From Pseudomonadota bacterium (GTDB lineage: Bacteria; Desulfobacterota; Desulfobulbia; Desulfobulbales; Desulfocapsaceae), in contig JAEYNP010000114.1 in the NCBI GenBank assembly GCA_023412495.1, forward strand, positions 100,505 through 164,504: a DNA stretch of 64,000 nucleotides, given 5' to 3'. Positions 1 to 7,651 of this stretch are shown here, one piece after another. A program made the translations under genes and the position numbers. Position 1 is the first letter of the stretch, and the number at the start of each line of letters is the position of its first letter. A model generated the notes under the pieces. It made no database searches and was not told the DNA's origin. It was given only the letters and a program-made list of their open reading frames with translations.

Positions 1-442
1 CCCTTTCCGGATGGGCGAGGATGAGCTTATGGCCCTTATCCAACAGTGAACGCAGGCACATCAGCAGTTCTTCCTGTCCTCCATGCAACGACGGTTCGAT
101 AAGGTAATAACCGCTCCTGCCCAAGGGAAGAACACGCTCGGCCAGGAGGCGCTCTTCGAGCTTCCGATGATATGCTATCTCCATTCCCGGCAGAACCGTG
201 AGATCGATATTCGCCTTGTCCAACTCGGCCTGAAGAACCTGCACGGCTTCCAGCACTCGTTCTCTGGGGGTGGCCCAGGCAGTTCCGGGAATGAAATGCG
301 GGGTCGCCACGAGTGTTTTAACTCCGGCGCTCTCATAGCAGCGGGCCATGGAGAGGCTCTCTGCCATGTCTTTGGAACCATCATCGAGACCTGGCAGGAT
401 ATGCGTATGCATATCTACAAAATCAACGAATGAGAATGTCAT
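1..442 (-). CDS. CpsB/CapC-type PHP tyrosine-protein phosphatase, C-terminal part cut by window edge
   Basis: About 147 residues are visible before the gene leaves the window. The N-terminus carries the PHP-type metal-binding pattern DMHTHILPGLDDGS, then ATPHF, GMEIAY and LILAHPER, as in the manganese-dependent CpsB/YwqE phosphatases that dephosphorylate the tyrosine kinase controlling capsule or exopolysaccharide chain length. Its ATG overlaps the stop codon of the upstream O-antigen ligase gene in an ATGA arrangement, so the two are translationally coupled. The family is usually about 250 residues, so roughly 100 are missing to the left. Function follows from family; the substrate kinase is not in the window. 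Confidence 0.85.
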   Translation of the reverse strand, partial: MTFSFVDFVDMHTHILPGLDDGSKDMAESLSMARCYESAGVKTLVATPHFIPGTAWATPRERVLEAVQVLQAELDKANIDLTVLPGMEIAYHRKLEERLLAERVLPLGRSGYYLIEPSLHGGQEELLMCLRSLLDKGHKLILAHPER

Positions 443-1866
443 CTTCCGCTCCTTTCGATTGGTTCATTCGCGAATGGGGATTGCATGCTGCAGACACACA
501 TGGCGAGGAGTGTCGCACAGTAGACGAGGTTGGCCGGCAATCTCCAGCCGAAATCGGCAAAACCATGCACCAGGAACCCGACCAGACCGCAGAAGGCAGC
601 GGCGCCGATTACCTGCCGCTCAAGGTCTATTTCTCGCTTCCCCCACACAAAACCGGCCAGCAGCTTCGTCATTCCCGCAAAAATCCAGGTAAACAGGAGG
701 ACTGCCGCTGGAACGCCCAGTTCGATGATCAGTTCGAGGTATTCGTTATGCACCCTGTCGAACAGGGTGCTTGCCGGAAAACCTTTGAGATAGACGGGTG
801 ACAACAACGCATACGACCCCATGCCGATACCGGTGAGCCAGTGATCCCATAGCATCGGCAGTGAGGCGAGATACAGTGACAGGCGATTGGCTCCGGAACT
901 ATCGAGCGTATCGAAGCGAGAGGCTATCGTGTCAAAGCCCAGCAGAGCCACATAAGCCCCGAGGAGGCAGAGGAATACCGACAAACCGGCTATTTTCCCC
1001 GAACGTCTGAAGGGCAGCATGACCAGCAGAAGGAAGCCGACCAGACCCATCGCCAGTATACCGCCACGCGAGAGGGAGAAGAGGACGGCCAGAATCATCA
1101 TGCCGGCAGCAAACATCATCAGGGGAGTCAAGGTGTTGGCCGTCGACAGGTCGTCTACGGCAGCCATCAGTCTGCGACCGAGGCTCTGCTCCCGACCAGT
1201 TTTCCGCCTGACGGCATAGGCAAGCACGCCGCTCGCCAGGGCCATCGGCCATATCAGATTGAGCATCGAGGCATACTGGTTTTTATAGATAATCGTGCCA
1301 TGTGCAGCTCTCCCCGGGGTCGGCAGCCACAGGATGCCGATCTGGGGATTGATAAACTGGACCAGGCCATACAGGGCCTCGAACGTTCCGACACCGACGA
1401 GACAATACAGGAGCGTCTTCTGAAAGTTTTTGTTGTCGCCGATCAATCGCTTGAGACTGTAATAGTACAGCATCATCGAAAACAGAAAAAAGGAGCGGTA
1501 AAACCCGGCCGGACCATTTTCATTGAGGGAGACATTCTGCAGCCCTGTCCCGGCCAATTCATTGACGGCCCGTACCCGTGCAGCCCGCTGCGGGGACAGC
1601 ATTTCAACCCAATCCAGAGGAAGCGGGATGGACTGAAGGCTGAGATAGGCGATCAGGAGAGCAGGAACAACAGCCCAGATTGAGGGAAGAGGAAGGCTGC
1701 CTGGCCGGTGGTTCAGCAAGAGCCAGCTCCCCAGCCCGGTCAGTATAATATACACGTAGCATCCCTGCACTATCGGATGGACGGCCCCGAACAGTAGAGG
1801 AATGGTGGTGACAATTCCGTAGATGAGGTAAGTTACAGATCTCTGGAACAATAATGGGGAATTCAC
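439..1866 (-). CDS. O-antigen ligase / Wzy-like polymerase family membrane protein
   Basis: 475 residues with about ten hydrophobic segments. Typical of the Wzy_C/O-antigen ligase family is the central stretch HGTIIYKNQYA followed by a large periplasmic loop and the HNEYLELIIELGV motif. Proteins of this family join or polymerise undecaprenyl-linked sugar chains at the outer face of the inner membrane. It lies between a polysaccharide export lipoprotein and a CpsB-type phosphatase, so a role in exopolysaccharide assembly is likelier than lipopolysaccharide ligation. Whether it is a ligase or a polymerase cannot be decided from sequence alone. Confidence 0.8.
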   Translation of the reverse strand: MNSPLLFQRSVTYLIYGIVTTIPLLFGAVHPIVQGCYVYIILTGLGSWLLLNHRPGSLPLPSIWAVVPALLIAYLSLQSIPLPLDWVEMLSPQRAARVRAVNELAGTGLQNVSLNENGPAGFYRSFFLFSMMLYYYSLKRLIGDNKNFQKTLLYCLVGVGTFEALYGLVQFINPQIGILWLPTPGRAAHGTIIYKNQYASMLNLIWPMALASGVLAYAVRRKTGREQSLGRRLMAAVDDLSTANTLTPLMMFAAGMMILAVLFSLSRGGILAMGLVGFLLLVMLPFRRSGKIAGLSVFLCLLGAYVALLGFDTIASRFDTLDSSGANRLSLYLASLPMLWDHWLTGIGMGSYALLSPVYLKGFPASTLFDRVHNEYLELIIELGVPAAVLLFTWIFAGMTKLLAGFVWGKREIDLERQVIGAAAFCGLVGFLVHGFADFGWRLPANLVYCATLLAMCVCSMQSPFANEPIERSGR

Positions 1867-1890
1867 AACATTCTTCCAGGGAATAGACTA

Positions 1891-2931
1891 TTATTGCTGA
1901 GGATCCTTGAAGCTTACTCCGGTTCCCATGAAGCCCAGTGTAAAACCTGCTCCTGAGAAGAGTTTACCGCTGGCGCTGGACTCGGCGTAGATTATGTCCT
2001 GGTCCTTGAGCACCAGAGTGTCGCCCAGGCCCGTCTGCAGATCGCTGTAGCTGAGACTCACCACTTGTCTCTCCTTGCCGCGCCCCATAAAACGCACCAG
2101 TTTGATGCTTTCATCATTGGCGTAACCGGCCAGTCCGCCGGCAAGCGCTATTGCCTCCGTTATCGTCATGTTGCTTTGCAGCGGATAGGTTCCGGGTTTG
2201 CGAACTGCGCCATCGACGAAGCATTGACCGGATTCGGGAATGAAGATGACGTCCCCACCCAGGATGACGTGATTGTGGGTCATATTACCGTTTTTAACCA
2301 GATCCTCCAGGTCGACGATATAGTTGGCGGATGTTCCGTTCTTTGGGTTCTTTCTAGTAATATAGGCAAAAGAACCTGCCTCCTTCTTCAATCCATTGCC
2401 CACAGCCAGAACATCGAGCAGTCTGCGCTGTGCCACGTAATCGTATGTCCCCGGCTTTTCAACCGCCCCGACAAGCGTAATCTGCTTGCTCATGCGCTCC
2501 TTGATATAGACGGAGACATGGGGATCGTGCATGTAATCCAGACCGTACAGCTCTTCGATTTTTCGTTCCGCTTCGCTTGCGGTCAGGTTGAGGACACTTA
2601 CTTCGCCCAACAGCGGTACATTGATGCTCCCTTTCGAGGACACTCTGGCTTCGGTATCCAGGCTGCTCTCCTCCAGAACCTTGATCACCAGCAAATCACC
2701 ACTGCCGAGCAGGTACTCGCCCCCTTCCTCACCCGCGTCGTCTGCCGGGGGCAGCATGTTGATCTTGTGGCTTTCCGCTTCCTGATTCTGCTGTTTGGCG
2801 TATATTTCCTGAAAATTCTCCAGACTCGTTGTTGCTTTGAATTTTTCGTCGCCTCCGCAACCGGCAAGAGCGAAAATCGAGATGAGAGCACAACAGAAGA
2901 TATTGGAGAGATGGGATCGAAGAATTCGCAT
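1891..2931 (-). CDS. Polysaccharide export outer-membrane lipoprotein (Wza-like, SLBB domains)
   Basis: The protein begins with a lipoprotein signal ending in the lipobox LAGC, followed by a linker, a Poly_export domain (YLLGSGDLLVIKVLEE) and two SLBB-type segments (ITLVGAVEKPGTYDY, CFVDGAVRKPGTYPL). Such proteins form the outer-membrane export channel for capsule or exopolysaccharide. I chose the ATG at 2931 because it places the signal peptide at the N-terminus; an in-frame start at 2970 would add 13 residues. It is followed 24 bp later by the O-antigen ligase gene, consistent with one operon. The wide hydrophobic C-terminus contains GFTLGFMGTGVSF. Confidence 0.85.
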   Translation of the reverse strand: MRILRSHLSNIFCCALISIFALAGCGGDEKFKATTSLENFQEIYAKQQNQEAESHKINMLPPADDAGEEGGEYLLGSGDLLVIKVLEESSLDTEARVSSKGSINVPLLGEVSVLNLTASEAERKIEELYGLDYMHDPHVSVYIKERMSKQITLVGAVEKPGTYDYVAQRRLLDVLAVGNGLKKEAGSFAYITRKNPKNGTSANYIVDLEDLVKNGNMTHNHVILGGDVIFIPESGQCFVDGAVRKPGTYPLQSNMTITEAIALAGGLAGYANDESIKLVRFMGRGKERQVVSLSYSDLQTGLGDTLVLKDQDIIYAESSASGKLFSGAGFTLGFMGTGVSFKDPQQ

Positions 2932-3025
2932 ACAAATCACTTCAGAAGTATTTTCATCGAAGAGGGTCATTCCTCAGGCACGCCGAAAAAAACAATCCCT
3001 CTGTACTACTCACAAAAGAACAAAC

Positions 3026-3712
3026 TCAATTGCTGGGACTTGCAGGAGTATCATTATTATCCCCGTTGTTTGCGAAAACTGCAACTCCTGTGCCCGCCGC
3101 GACTATTATTCCGCCAGGAATGAGAAACGGGGTCGCCGTTCCCGCTTGGCCACTCACTGCTTGCCCACCGGCCGGAGGAGCAACGGCAAGAATTATTTTT
3201 TGGTTCGCATTCACCGTTTTCATACCGTCAGCAGTGGCGAATACCATCCTTCCCTCGCTTACGGTGATTTCAGTTTTTCCGGTGCTATCCACCTCGACGG
3301 TGCCTCTTACGACACTCTGGCTGCCGGCATTGAAGATCACCTCGGCAACAGTATAGGTTCCCTGGGGAGTATAGAAAGAAATCGTTCTCACGTTGCTGCT
3401 GATGATATAATCAACTCTTCCCTCTTTTACATAGAGTTTGAAGGTATTGTCTTCGTTTGTTACCGCAACGCTCGATTCGTCGGTGGCGATCAATGAAATT
3501 CCCTCGGACTTGATCATGCATTTGCCGTCGCATACCAGGAGAGATCCATCTTCAATCGGGTTCTTGCCGATAAGCTTCGATACCAGCTGTCCATTTTTAT
3601 AAACAGCGAGATTTCCATGAGCAATGCTACCGCCGGCGGCAAATCCTGCGTTCACAGTACATATTGACAAAATGGCAGCGAGTGTGGTTGCTCGCAGAAT
3701 GCTCTTTTTCAT
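3026..3712 (-). CDS. Periplasmic FecR-domain protein
   Basis: 228 residues: a signal peptide of about 25 residues (cleavage after GFA), then a FecR-like beta domain (roughly 30-160) with the characteristic run SFYTPQGTYTVAEVIF and VVRGTVEVDSTGKTEITVSEG. It ends in a Gly/Ala-rich hydrophobic stretch, GGIIVAAGTGVAVFA, and an Asn/Asp-rich tail. In deltaproteobacteria FecR proteins of this type often sit beside exopolysaccharide genes rather than with a TonB receptor and sigma factor, and none of those is seen here. It is probably cotranscribed with the export lipoprotein (95 bp gap). The role is unknown; surface or wall association is an inference. Confidence 0.7.
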   Translation of the reverse strand: MKKSILRATTLAAILSICTVNAGFAAGGSIAHGNLAVYKNGQLVSKLIGKNPIEDGSLLVCDGKCMIKSEGISLIATDESSVAVTNEDNTFKLYVKEGRVDYIISSNVRTISFYTPQGTYTVAEVIFNAGSQSVVRGTVEVDSTGKTEITVSEGRMVFATADGMKTVNANQKIILAVAPPAGGQAVSGQAGTATPFLIPGGIIVAAGTGVAVFANNGDNNDTPASPSN

Positions 3713-3875
3713 TTTTCTCTCCTATTTTCAGTAAGTATTGGCGCTTAACATAAGATTGTTTCCCTATTGTCCGATACCTGTCGGAAATATCAAGAGCCAT
3801 ACTAAAATATGTAAGGCTTTATTGTCAAATTTTCTCCTTGTCTGGTAATTTGTTCATTTTTTTAATTACTTACAC

Positions 3876-3905
3876 AACACCTCGAAGGTGTATCTCCGAG
3901 GTGTT
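3876..3905. terminator. Hairpin with short U-tract between the small secreted protein and the FecR gene
   Basis: A 9 bp perfect stem (AACACCTCG paired with CGAGGTGTT) and a 12 nt loop are followed on the plus strand by a T-run of five. On the minus strand, in which the flanking genes are transcribed, the U-tract is poor. It lies 31 bp downstream of the minus-strand stop at 3937 and could end that transcript or separate it from the FecR unit. The rest of the gap 3713-3936 shows nothing else. Confidence 0.4.
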
Positions 3906-3936
3906 TTTGTGGTTGAAGACTACATCGGTTTGTTGA

Positions 3937-4293
3937 TCACGGTGTGACTGGTGCGGCATATATGCCGGCAAGAGTGCTGTAGGATGTATAACTATTATTG
4001 GGTTTGAACACCGTGACCGTCAAACCGGAGGCTTGTGCTGCGAGAGCGGAAGCCAGCATTGCATTGGCTTGTCCGGCAGAGTTATCCAAAAAGAAGAACT
4101 GCTGGGTTCCTTGTCCCCAGTTCCCGCAGTCGGCTCTAGTGTTTTTCAAAAGCACTACCTTGCCTAGATTATGAGCGCCGGCTTGGAGTACTTCAACACC
4201 GCTACAGAATCCGTTTTCAGCATTTGCGTGAGTTGCAGGGAAGGCCAACAGAGAACATAAACCCAAGCCCAATAATATTTTTTTTGCCATCAT
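3937..4293 (-). CDS. Small secreted protein, unknown function
   Basis: 118 residues with a clear signal peptide (MMAKK basic start, hydrophobic core, Ala-x-Ala-like cleavage near HANA). The mature part of about 95 residues has two cysteines (FCSG and DCGNWG) that could form one disulfide, and an Ala-rich helix NAMLASALAAQASGLTVTVF. A strong Shine-Dalgarno, AGGAGG, precedes the ATG by about 9 bases. I do not recognise the family. It is a single gene on its own between two hairpin-containing gaps and reads as an exported soluble protein. That it is a real coding gene is well supported by the ribosome site and signal peptide. Confidence 0.7.
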   Translation of the reverse strand: MMAKKILLGLGLCSLLAFPATHANAENGFCSGVEVLQAGAHNLGKVVLLKNTRADCGNWGQGTQQFFFLDNSAGQANAMLASALAAQASGLTVTVFKPNNSYTSYSTLAGIYAAPVTP

Positions 4294-4399
4294 AACCTGT
4301 CCTCCTAGACGATTGTTGGTTGATTGAGTATAAGATTTCTCCTCATCTTATACGTGCTTAAATCCTCGGTGGTTATCCCTCGGAGATGTTGCCGCGTGT

Positions 4400-5176
4400 C
4401 TATTGGCCGAGTTTGGCCGTCTGCTGAGCGTTTTCGAGACTTGATTCTGGTATTATGAATTCCTCCTTAGCTTCCTTTTGTTCTTTGTCGCGTAGTGCAA
4501 CTATTTCACTGAGTTTCATTCCGCTTAACGGTTCTACGGCATTTGGATCTGAAAGATATTGTTCATATTCTTTTTTCTCCTTTTCCTGTAAGGCGGCAAT
4601 ATCGGTAAGTTTCATACCCGTAAGCGGTTCAGTGGAACTCGGGTTGGATATATACTCCTCATAGGCTTTTTTATCAGCCGCCTGTCTTGCTGCAATTTCT
4701 CCAAGCTTCATTCCGGTCAACGGCTCAATTGAGTTCGGATTGGAAAAGTAAGCTTCATAGGAGCGCTGTTCCTCCAACATGAGAGCCTGAAGCCTTTTTT
4801 CACTTGCTGGATCAGGATTTGGTGTGATGGCCACCATGGCCTTCGGAGCCCCAAACGACCGTATGCTGATGCTCTTGGCTCCCTGATCGTAGAGCACGAT
4901 GAGTGCCTCACCTCTTAAAGATCGTCGCAGGAAGGACTCCAAAGCTATTTTCTCGAAAGAACCTGAGACATGCCTGCCAACGAGTCGTTCATCGACAAGG
5001 ATAGTCCATCCGGTTTGGCGGGATGCCTGGTTCAGGACGTCCCTCAGGGGAAGTTGTTTGGCATCGATGGACACGACCAGTGCAGATTCCTGAGAGTTGG
5101 TTGCATACACCGCTGTTGCTGAAACCATGGCAACTCCTAAAGACAATCCGAAAACTAGTTGTTTTATTCGTTGCAT
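4400..5176 (-). CDS. Secreted STN-domain protein with three 32-residue repeats
   Basis: 258 residues: signal peptide (1-25, VYA cleavage), then a secretin/TonB short N-terminal (STN) domain at about 33-105 with the usual pattern SIDAKQLPLRDVLNQASRQTGW. After a short linker come three perfectly spaced repeats at residues 139-170, 171-202 and 203-234, each containing the core EPLTGMKL or EPLSGMKL and a charged helical tail. STN domains normally sit in front of secretins or TonB receptors; here there is no barrel or pore domain, so this is a free periplasmic STN protein. It may be a partner or regulator of a secretin or surface system, but that is inference. Confidence 0.7.
   Translation of the reverse strand: MQRIKQLVFGLSLGVAMVSATAVYATNSQESALVVSIDAKQLPLRDVLNQASRQTGWTILVDERLVGRHVSGSFEKIALESFLRRSLRGEALIVLYDQGAKSISIRSFGAPKAMVAITPNPDPASEKRLQALMLEEQRSYEAYFSNPNSIEPLTGMKLGEIAARQAADKKAYEEYISNPSSTEPLTGMKLTDIAALQEKEKKEYEQYLSDPNAVEPLSGMKLSEIVALRDKEQKEAKEEFIIPESSLENAQQTAKLGQ
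4475..4762 (-). repeat. Three tandem 96 bp coding repeats (32 residues each)
   Basis: The region encodes three consecutive units of exactly 32 residues: an aromatic/acidic start, a (S/D)(N/D)P turn, the invariant EPL(T/S)GMKL core, and a helix rich in Lys, Glu and Ala. Units differ at many codons, so the duplication is not recent, yet the length is strictly kept. Confidence 0.85.
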
Positions 5177-5334
5177 ATCAGATGACCAGGTTGTGGTTTA
5201 TTCAGTTGTTTCGTTTTTTGAGTCCATCTGAATCTAAATGAGATTCATTCTTAATTAATATATACTACCAAAAAAGAATTGCTGTCAAGGTTGTGGGGTG
5301 GACTTTCTCACAATTTTTTGGTCAACATTTTGCC

Positions 5335-7617
5335 TTAATTCTCCAGTAGCAGGGGTACGATCTGTGGAACAGCCGTCCCGGGCAGGCCAAGGCTGAATGG
5401 GTCGAGGTTCAGAAATGGACCCAGGGCCGGAAGATTCTCAGCCTGTCTGCCGGCGGCGCCTATTGCCGGAAGTACGCGGAACATATCTTTTGCCCGGACG
5501 AGGGTCTCCCCGCCGGATGGATCTTCCGGGTTTACGGTGACGGTTGTGACACTGAATTGATCCCCCTCTTGCCCATTCGGGATGATGAGTTCGGGGTGAT
5601 CGAACGGCGCCTTTTCGTACTTCACGCGCTCATCGGTCAAAGCGAGTATGAAGGCAACCAATGCATCGATTTCCGCCTCCGTTAAATTCAGGGGAAGAAT
5701 GGGTGGAGCCAGATTTGTACAGTGGCTCCCATCCCCGGCGTTCCCGAAACCCGAGGTGTCGATAACCCCGAAACAGCCGTCGACTCCGGTCACATCCCTG
5801 CGGTCTCCACCCCTGTCGTAAAATTCGACTACCTGCCTTAGGGTCGACAGGCCGCCGTTGTGCATGTAGGGCCCGGTCAACTCCGCATTGCGGACGGAAG
5901 GAGTTTTGAAGGCCCCGTCCACTCCTACGCGGGCATTCTCATAGAAATTGGGGAAAGGCAGAGAGAGATTCGGATCAATGATATCCCCGGCTGTCAGTTG
6001 GCGTGAAAAAGACAAGGTGTTGCCGAAAGGATCCTGGCCTCCTACGCCAAGGTCTTCAGTTGTAGGACGGGCCCCGATGTTGTAAAACCCGCCATCGTAG
6101 ACAACCGCCCGAGCATCGGGGCCGGCCATAACTTCAACAGGTTCCGGCACCTCCAGCTCCCCATTCGGAAAAGTCCCACGCACACGAATAGAAGCGCTGG
6201 TGAACTCCGGCCCGAAGTGGCATTCGTAGCAACGGCCTTTGTTCAGAAAGACATCGAGGCCAAGAAGTTCCTTTTGACCGAAGCCGGGAACGGTGGTAAC
6301 GGTGTCCCCCTGCTCGACGATGGTGCCGGCTCCGTTGTTGATAAGTGTCGGGTTTGCGGTGATGAACGTGTCATAAGCAGTTTGATTGGACACCAGCGTC
6401 GCTTCATAGAGCATTATGGATATTCCGAAGAACATCGAGAAGTTATGTTCTGCCTGGGTGTAACCCACCGCGGGATCGACATCGGTGTTTATTACCGGTC
6501 CGTTCCCCTTGTCGGCGATTTCAAATTTGGTGGTATTGTCCCCCCAGTACTTCACGTTGAAAGCCAGCTGGATCAATTCCATATAGGTCTTGTTCAAACC
6601 GAGACCCGTCTCATTACGGTAGCTGCTGGCATTGCCGAGCAGGCTGTCGGTGGGATGGACTGCCTGGAGAGCAAGAGCTCTCAATGCAAACATGCCTCGG
6701 CCCAGATCCTTGAAATCACGTCCCGAACATGCCATCTCAAAAGCGCTCAAGGGCGGTCCTACTGCCTGGGAAGCCAGGCTGGCGTTGGCGAGGCCCAAAC
6801 GCTCCAGGCCCAGGCTTCCATTGGTAAGGACGACCACCCGGGCATTGCGGTCGCGGGGCCCGAAGGGATTCACGCCGTTGAAAATGTTGTTGGCACGACC
6901 GTCCCAGAAATTGCGGTGATTGAAGACGGCATTGATGGTTGTGGGAGTGTTCCGGGGTTCGACCTTGCGCACCGGAATTCCATCGACGGTAAAGGTAGTA
7001 TCGTTGCCGCCGCAAAAATCGGGGAAACGGGCGATAGCGGGATCGGGGTCTTCCGAAAGGAGGAAACCACCGAAGGAACCCTGCGAGGAGGTCACGTCGT
7101 TGGTATCGCAGACAACCGGGCTGTTGCGGTCGTCCATATTCTGGAGGCGATGAAAGGGAAAATCGCGGGGTGTAAGGCTGTAGTTGGCGCCGGCAGTTTT
7201 GCCGGCGCCGGTCTTACCGGACGCATTGCCGAACGAGGTGTCGGGATTGCCTATACGAGACGGATTGGCCACCTGCAGCAGGCCGGGGCTGAGCTGATTC
7301 TTGCTGCGGTTGTCGGCCCCGGCGTGGAAATGACAGCTGGCGCAGGCGAGGTTGTCGCTGCCGAGCCTCATGTCCCAGAACAGGGCCTTGCCGAGAGCCT
7401 TCGCAGCCTCGGTATTGGTGACGATGCCGGTCAGATCGGGGAGCAGCACATCTTCTGCGGCCAGGGCTCTAGGCGGGTTCTGATTCAATGGTTCGGGGTC
7501 AATCTCAAGCTCGGCAGCCTGGGGAAATGGGGGCAGTATCCCGAAAAGCAACAGGAATAATGAGATTGAAAAAAGGGTAGCTTTTATGCTGACTCCCCTT
7601 GGCTGAACCTTGTGCAT
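5335..7617 (-). CDS. Secreted di-haem cytochrome c peroxidase/MauG-like protein
   Basis: 760 residues with a signal peptide (hydrophobic segment about 13-33). Two haem c sites are visible: CASCH at residues 92-96 and CYECH at 463-467. Between them are motifs seen in the MauG/CcpA superfamily, such as the RNTPTTINAVFNHRNFWDGRA region, and later TPSVRNAELTGPYMHNGG. These enzymes reduce hydrogen peroxide or oxidise protein/organic substrates outside the cytoplasm. It is about twice the usual peroxidase length owing to insertions. A Shine-Dalgarno GGAGG lies before the ATG. The C-terminus ends in PQIVPLLLEN, resembling the ends of the two upstream genes. Substrate unknown. Confidence 0.8.
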   Translation of the reverse strand: MHKVQPRGVSIKATLFSISLFLLLFGILPPFPQAAELEIDPEPLNQNPPRALAAEDVLLPDLTGIVTNTEAAKALGKALFWDMRLGSDNLACASCHFHAGADNRSKNQLSPGLLQVANPSRIGNPDTSFGNASGKTGAGKTAGANYSLTPRDFPFHRLQNMDDRNSPVVCDTNDVTSSQGSFGGFLLSEDPDPAIARFPDFCGGNDTTFTVDGIPVRKVEPRNTPTTINAVFNHRNFWDGRANNIFNGVNPFGPRDRNARVVVLTNGSLGLERLGLANASLASQAVGPPLSAFEMACSGRDFKDLGRGMFALRALALQAVHPTDSLLGNASSYRNETGLGLNKTYMELIQLAFNVKYWGDNTTKFEIADKGNGPVINTDVDPAVGYTQAEHNFSMFFGISIMLYEATLVSNQTAYDTFITANPTLINNGAGTIVEQGDTVTTVPGFGQKELLGLDVFLNKGRCYECHFGPEFTSASIRVRGTFPNGELEVPEPVEVMAGPDARAVVYDGGFYNIGARPTTEDLGVGGQDPFGNTLSFSRQLTAGDIIDPNLSLPFPNFYENARVGVDGAFKTPSVRNAELTGPYMHNGGLSTLRQVVEFYDRGGDRRDVTGVDGCFGVIDTSGFGNAGDGSHCTNLAPPILPLNLTEAEIDALVAFILALTDERVKYEKAPFDHPELIIPNGQEGDQFSVTTVTVNPEDPSGGETLVRAKDMFRVLPAIGAAGRQAENLPALGPFLNLDPFSLGLPGTAVPQIVPLLLEN

Positions 7618-7651
7618 GTATTCCTCCTCGACGTATTTGCAACAATGGCGT

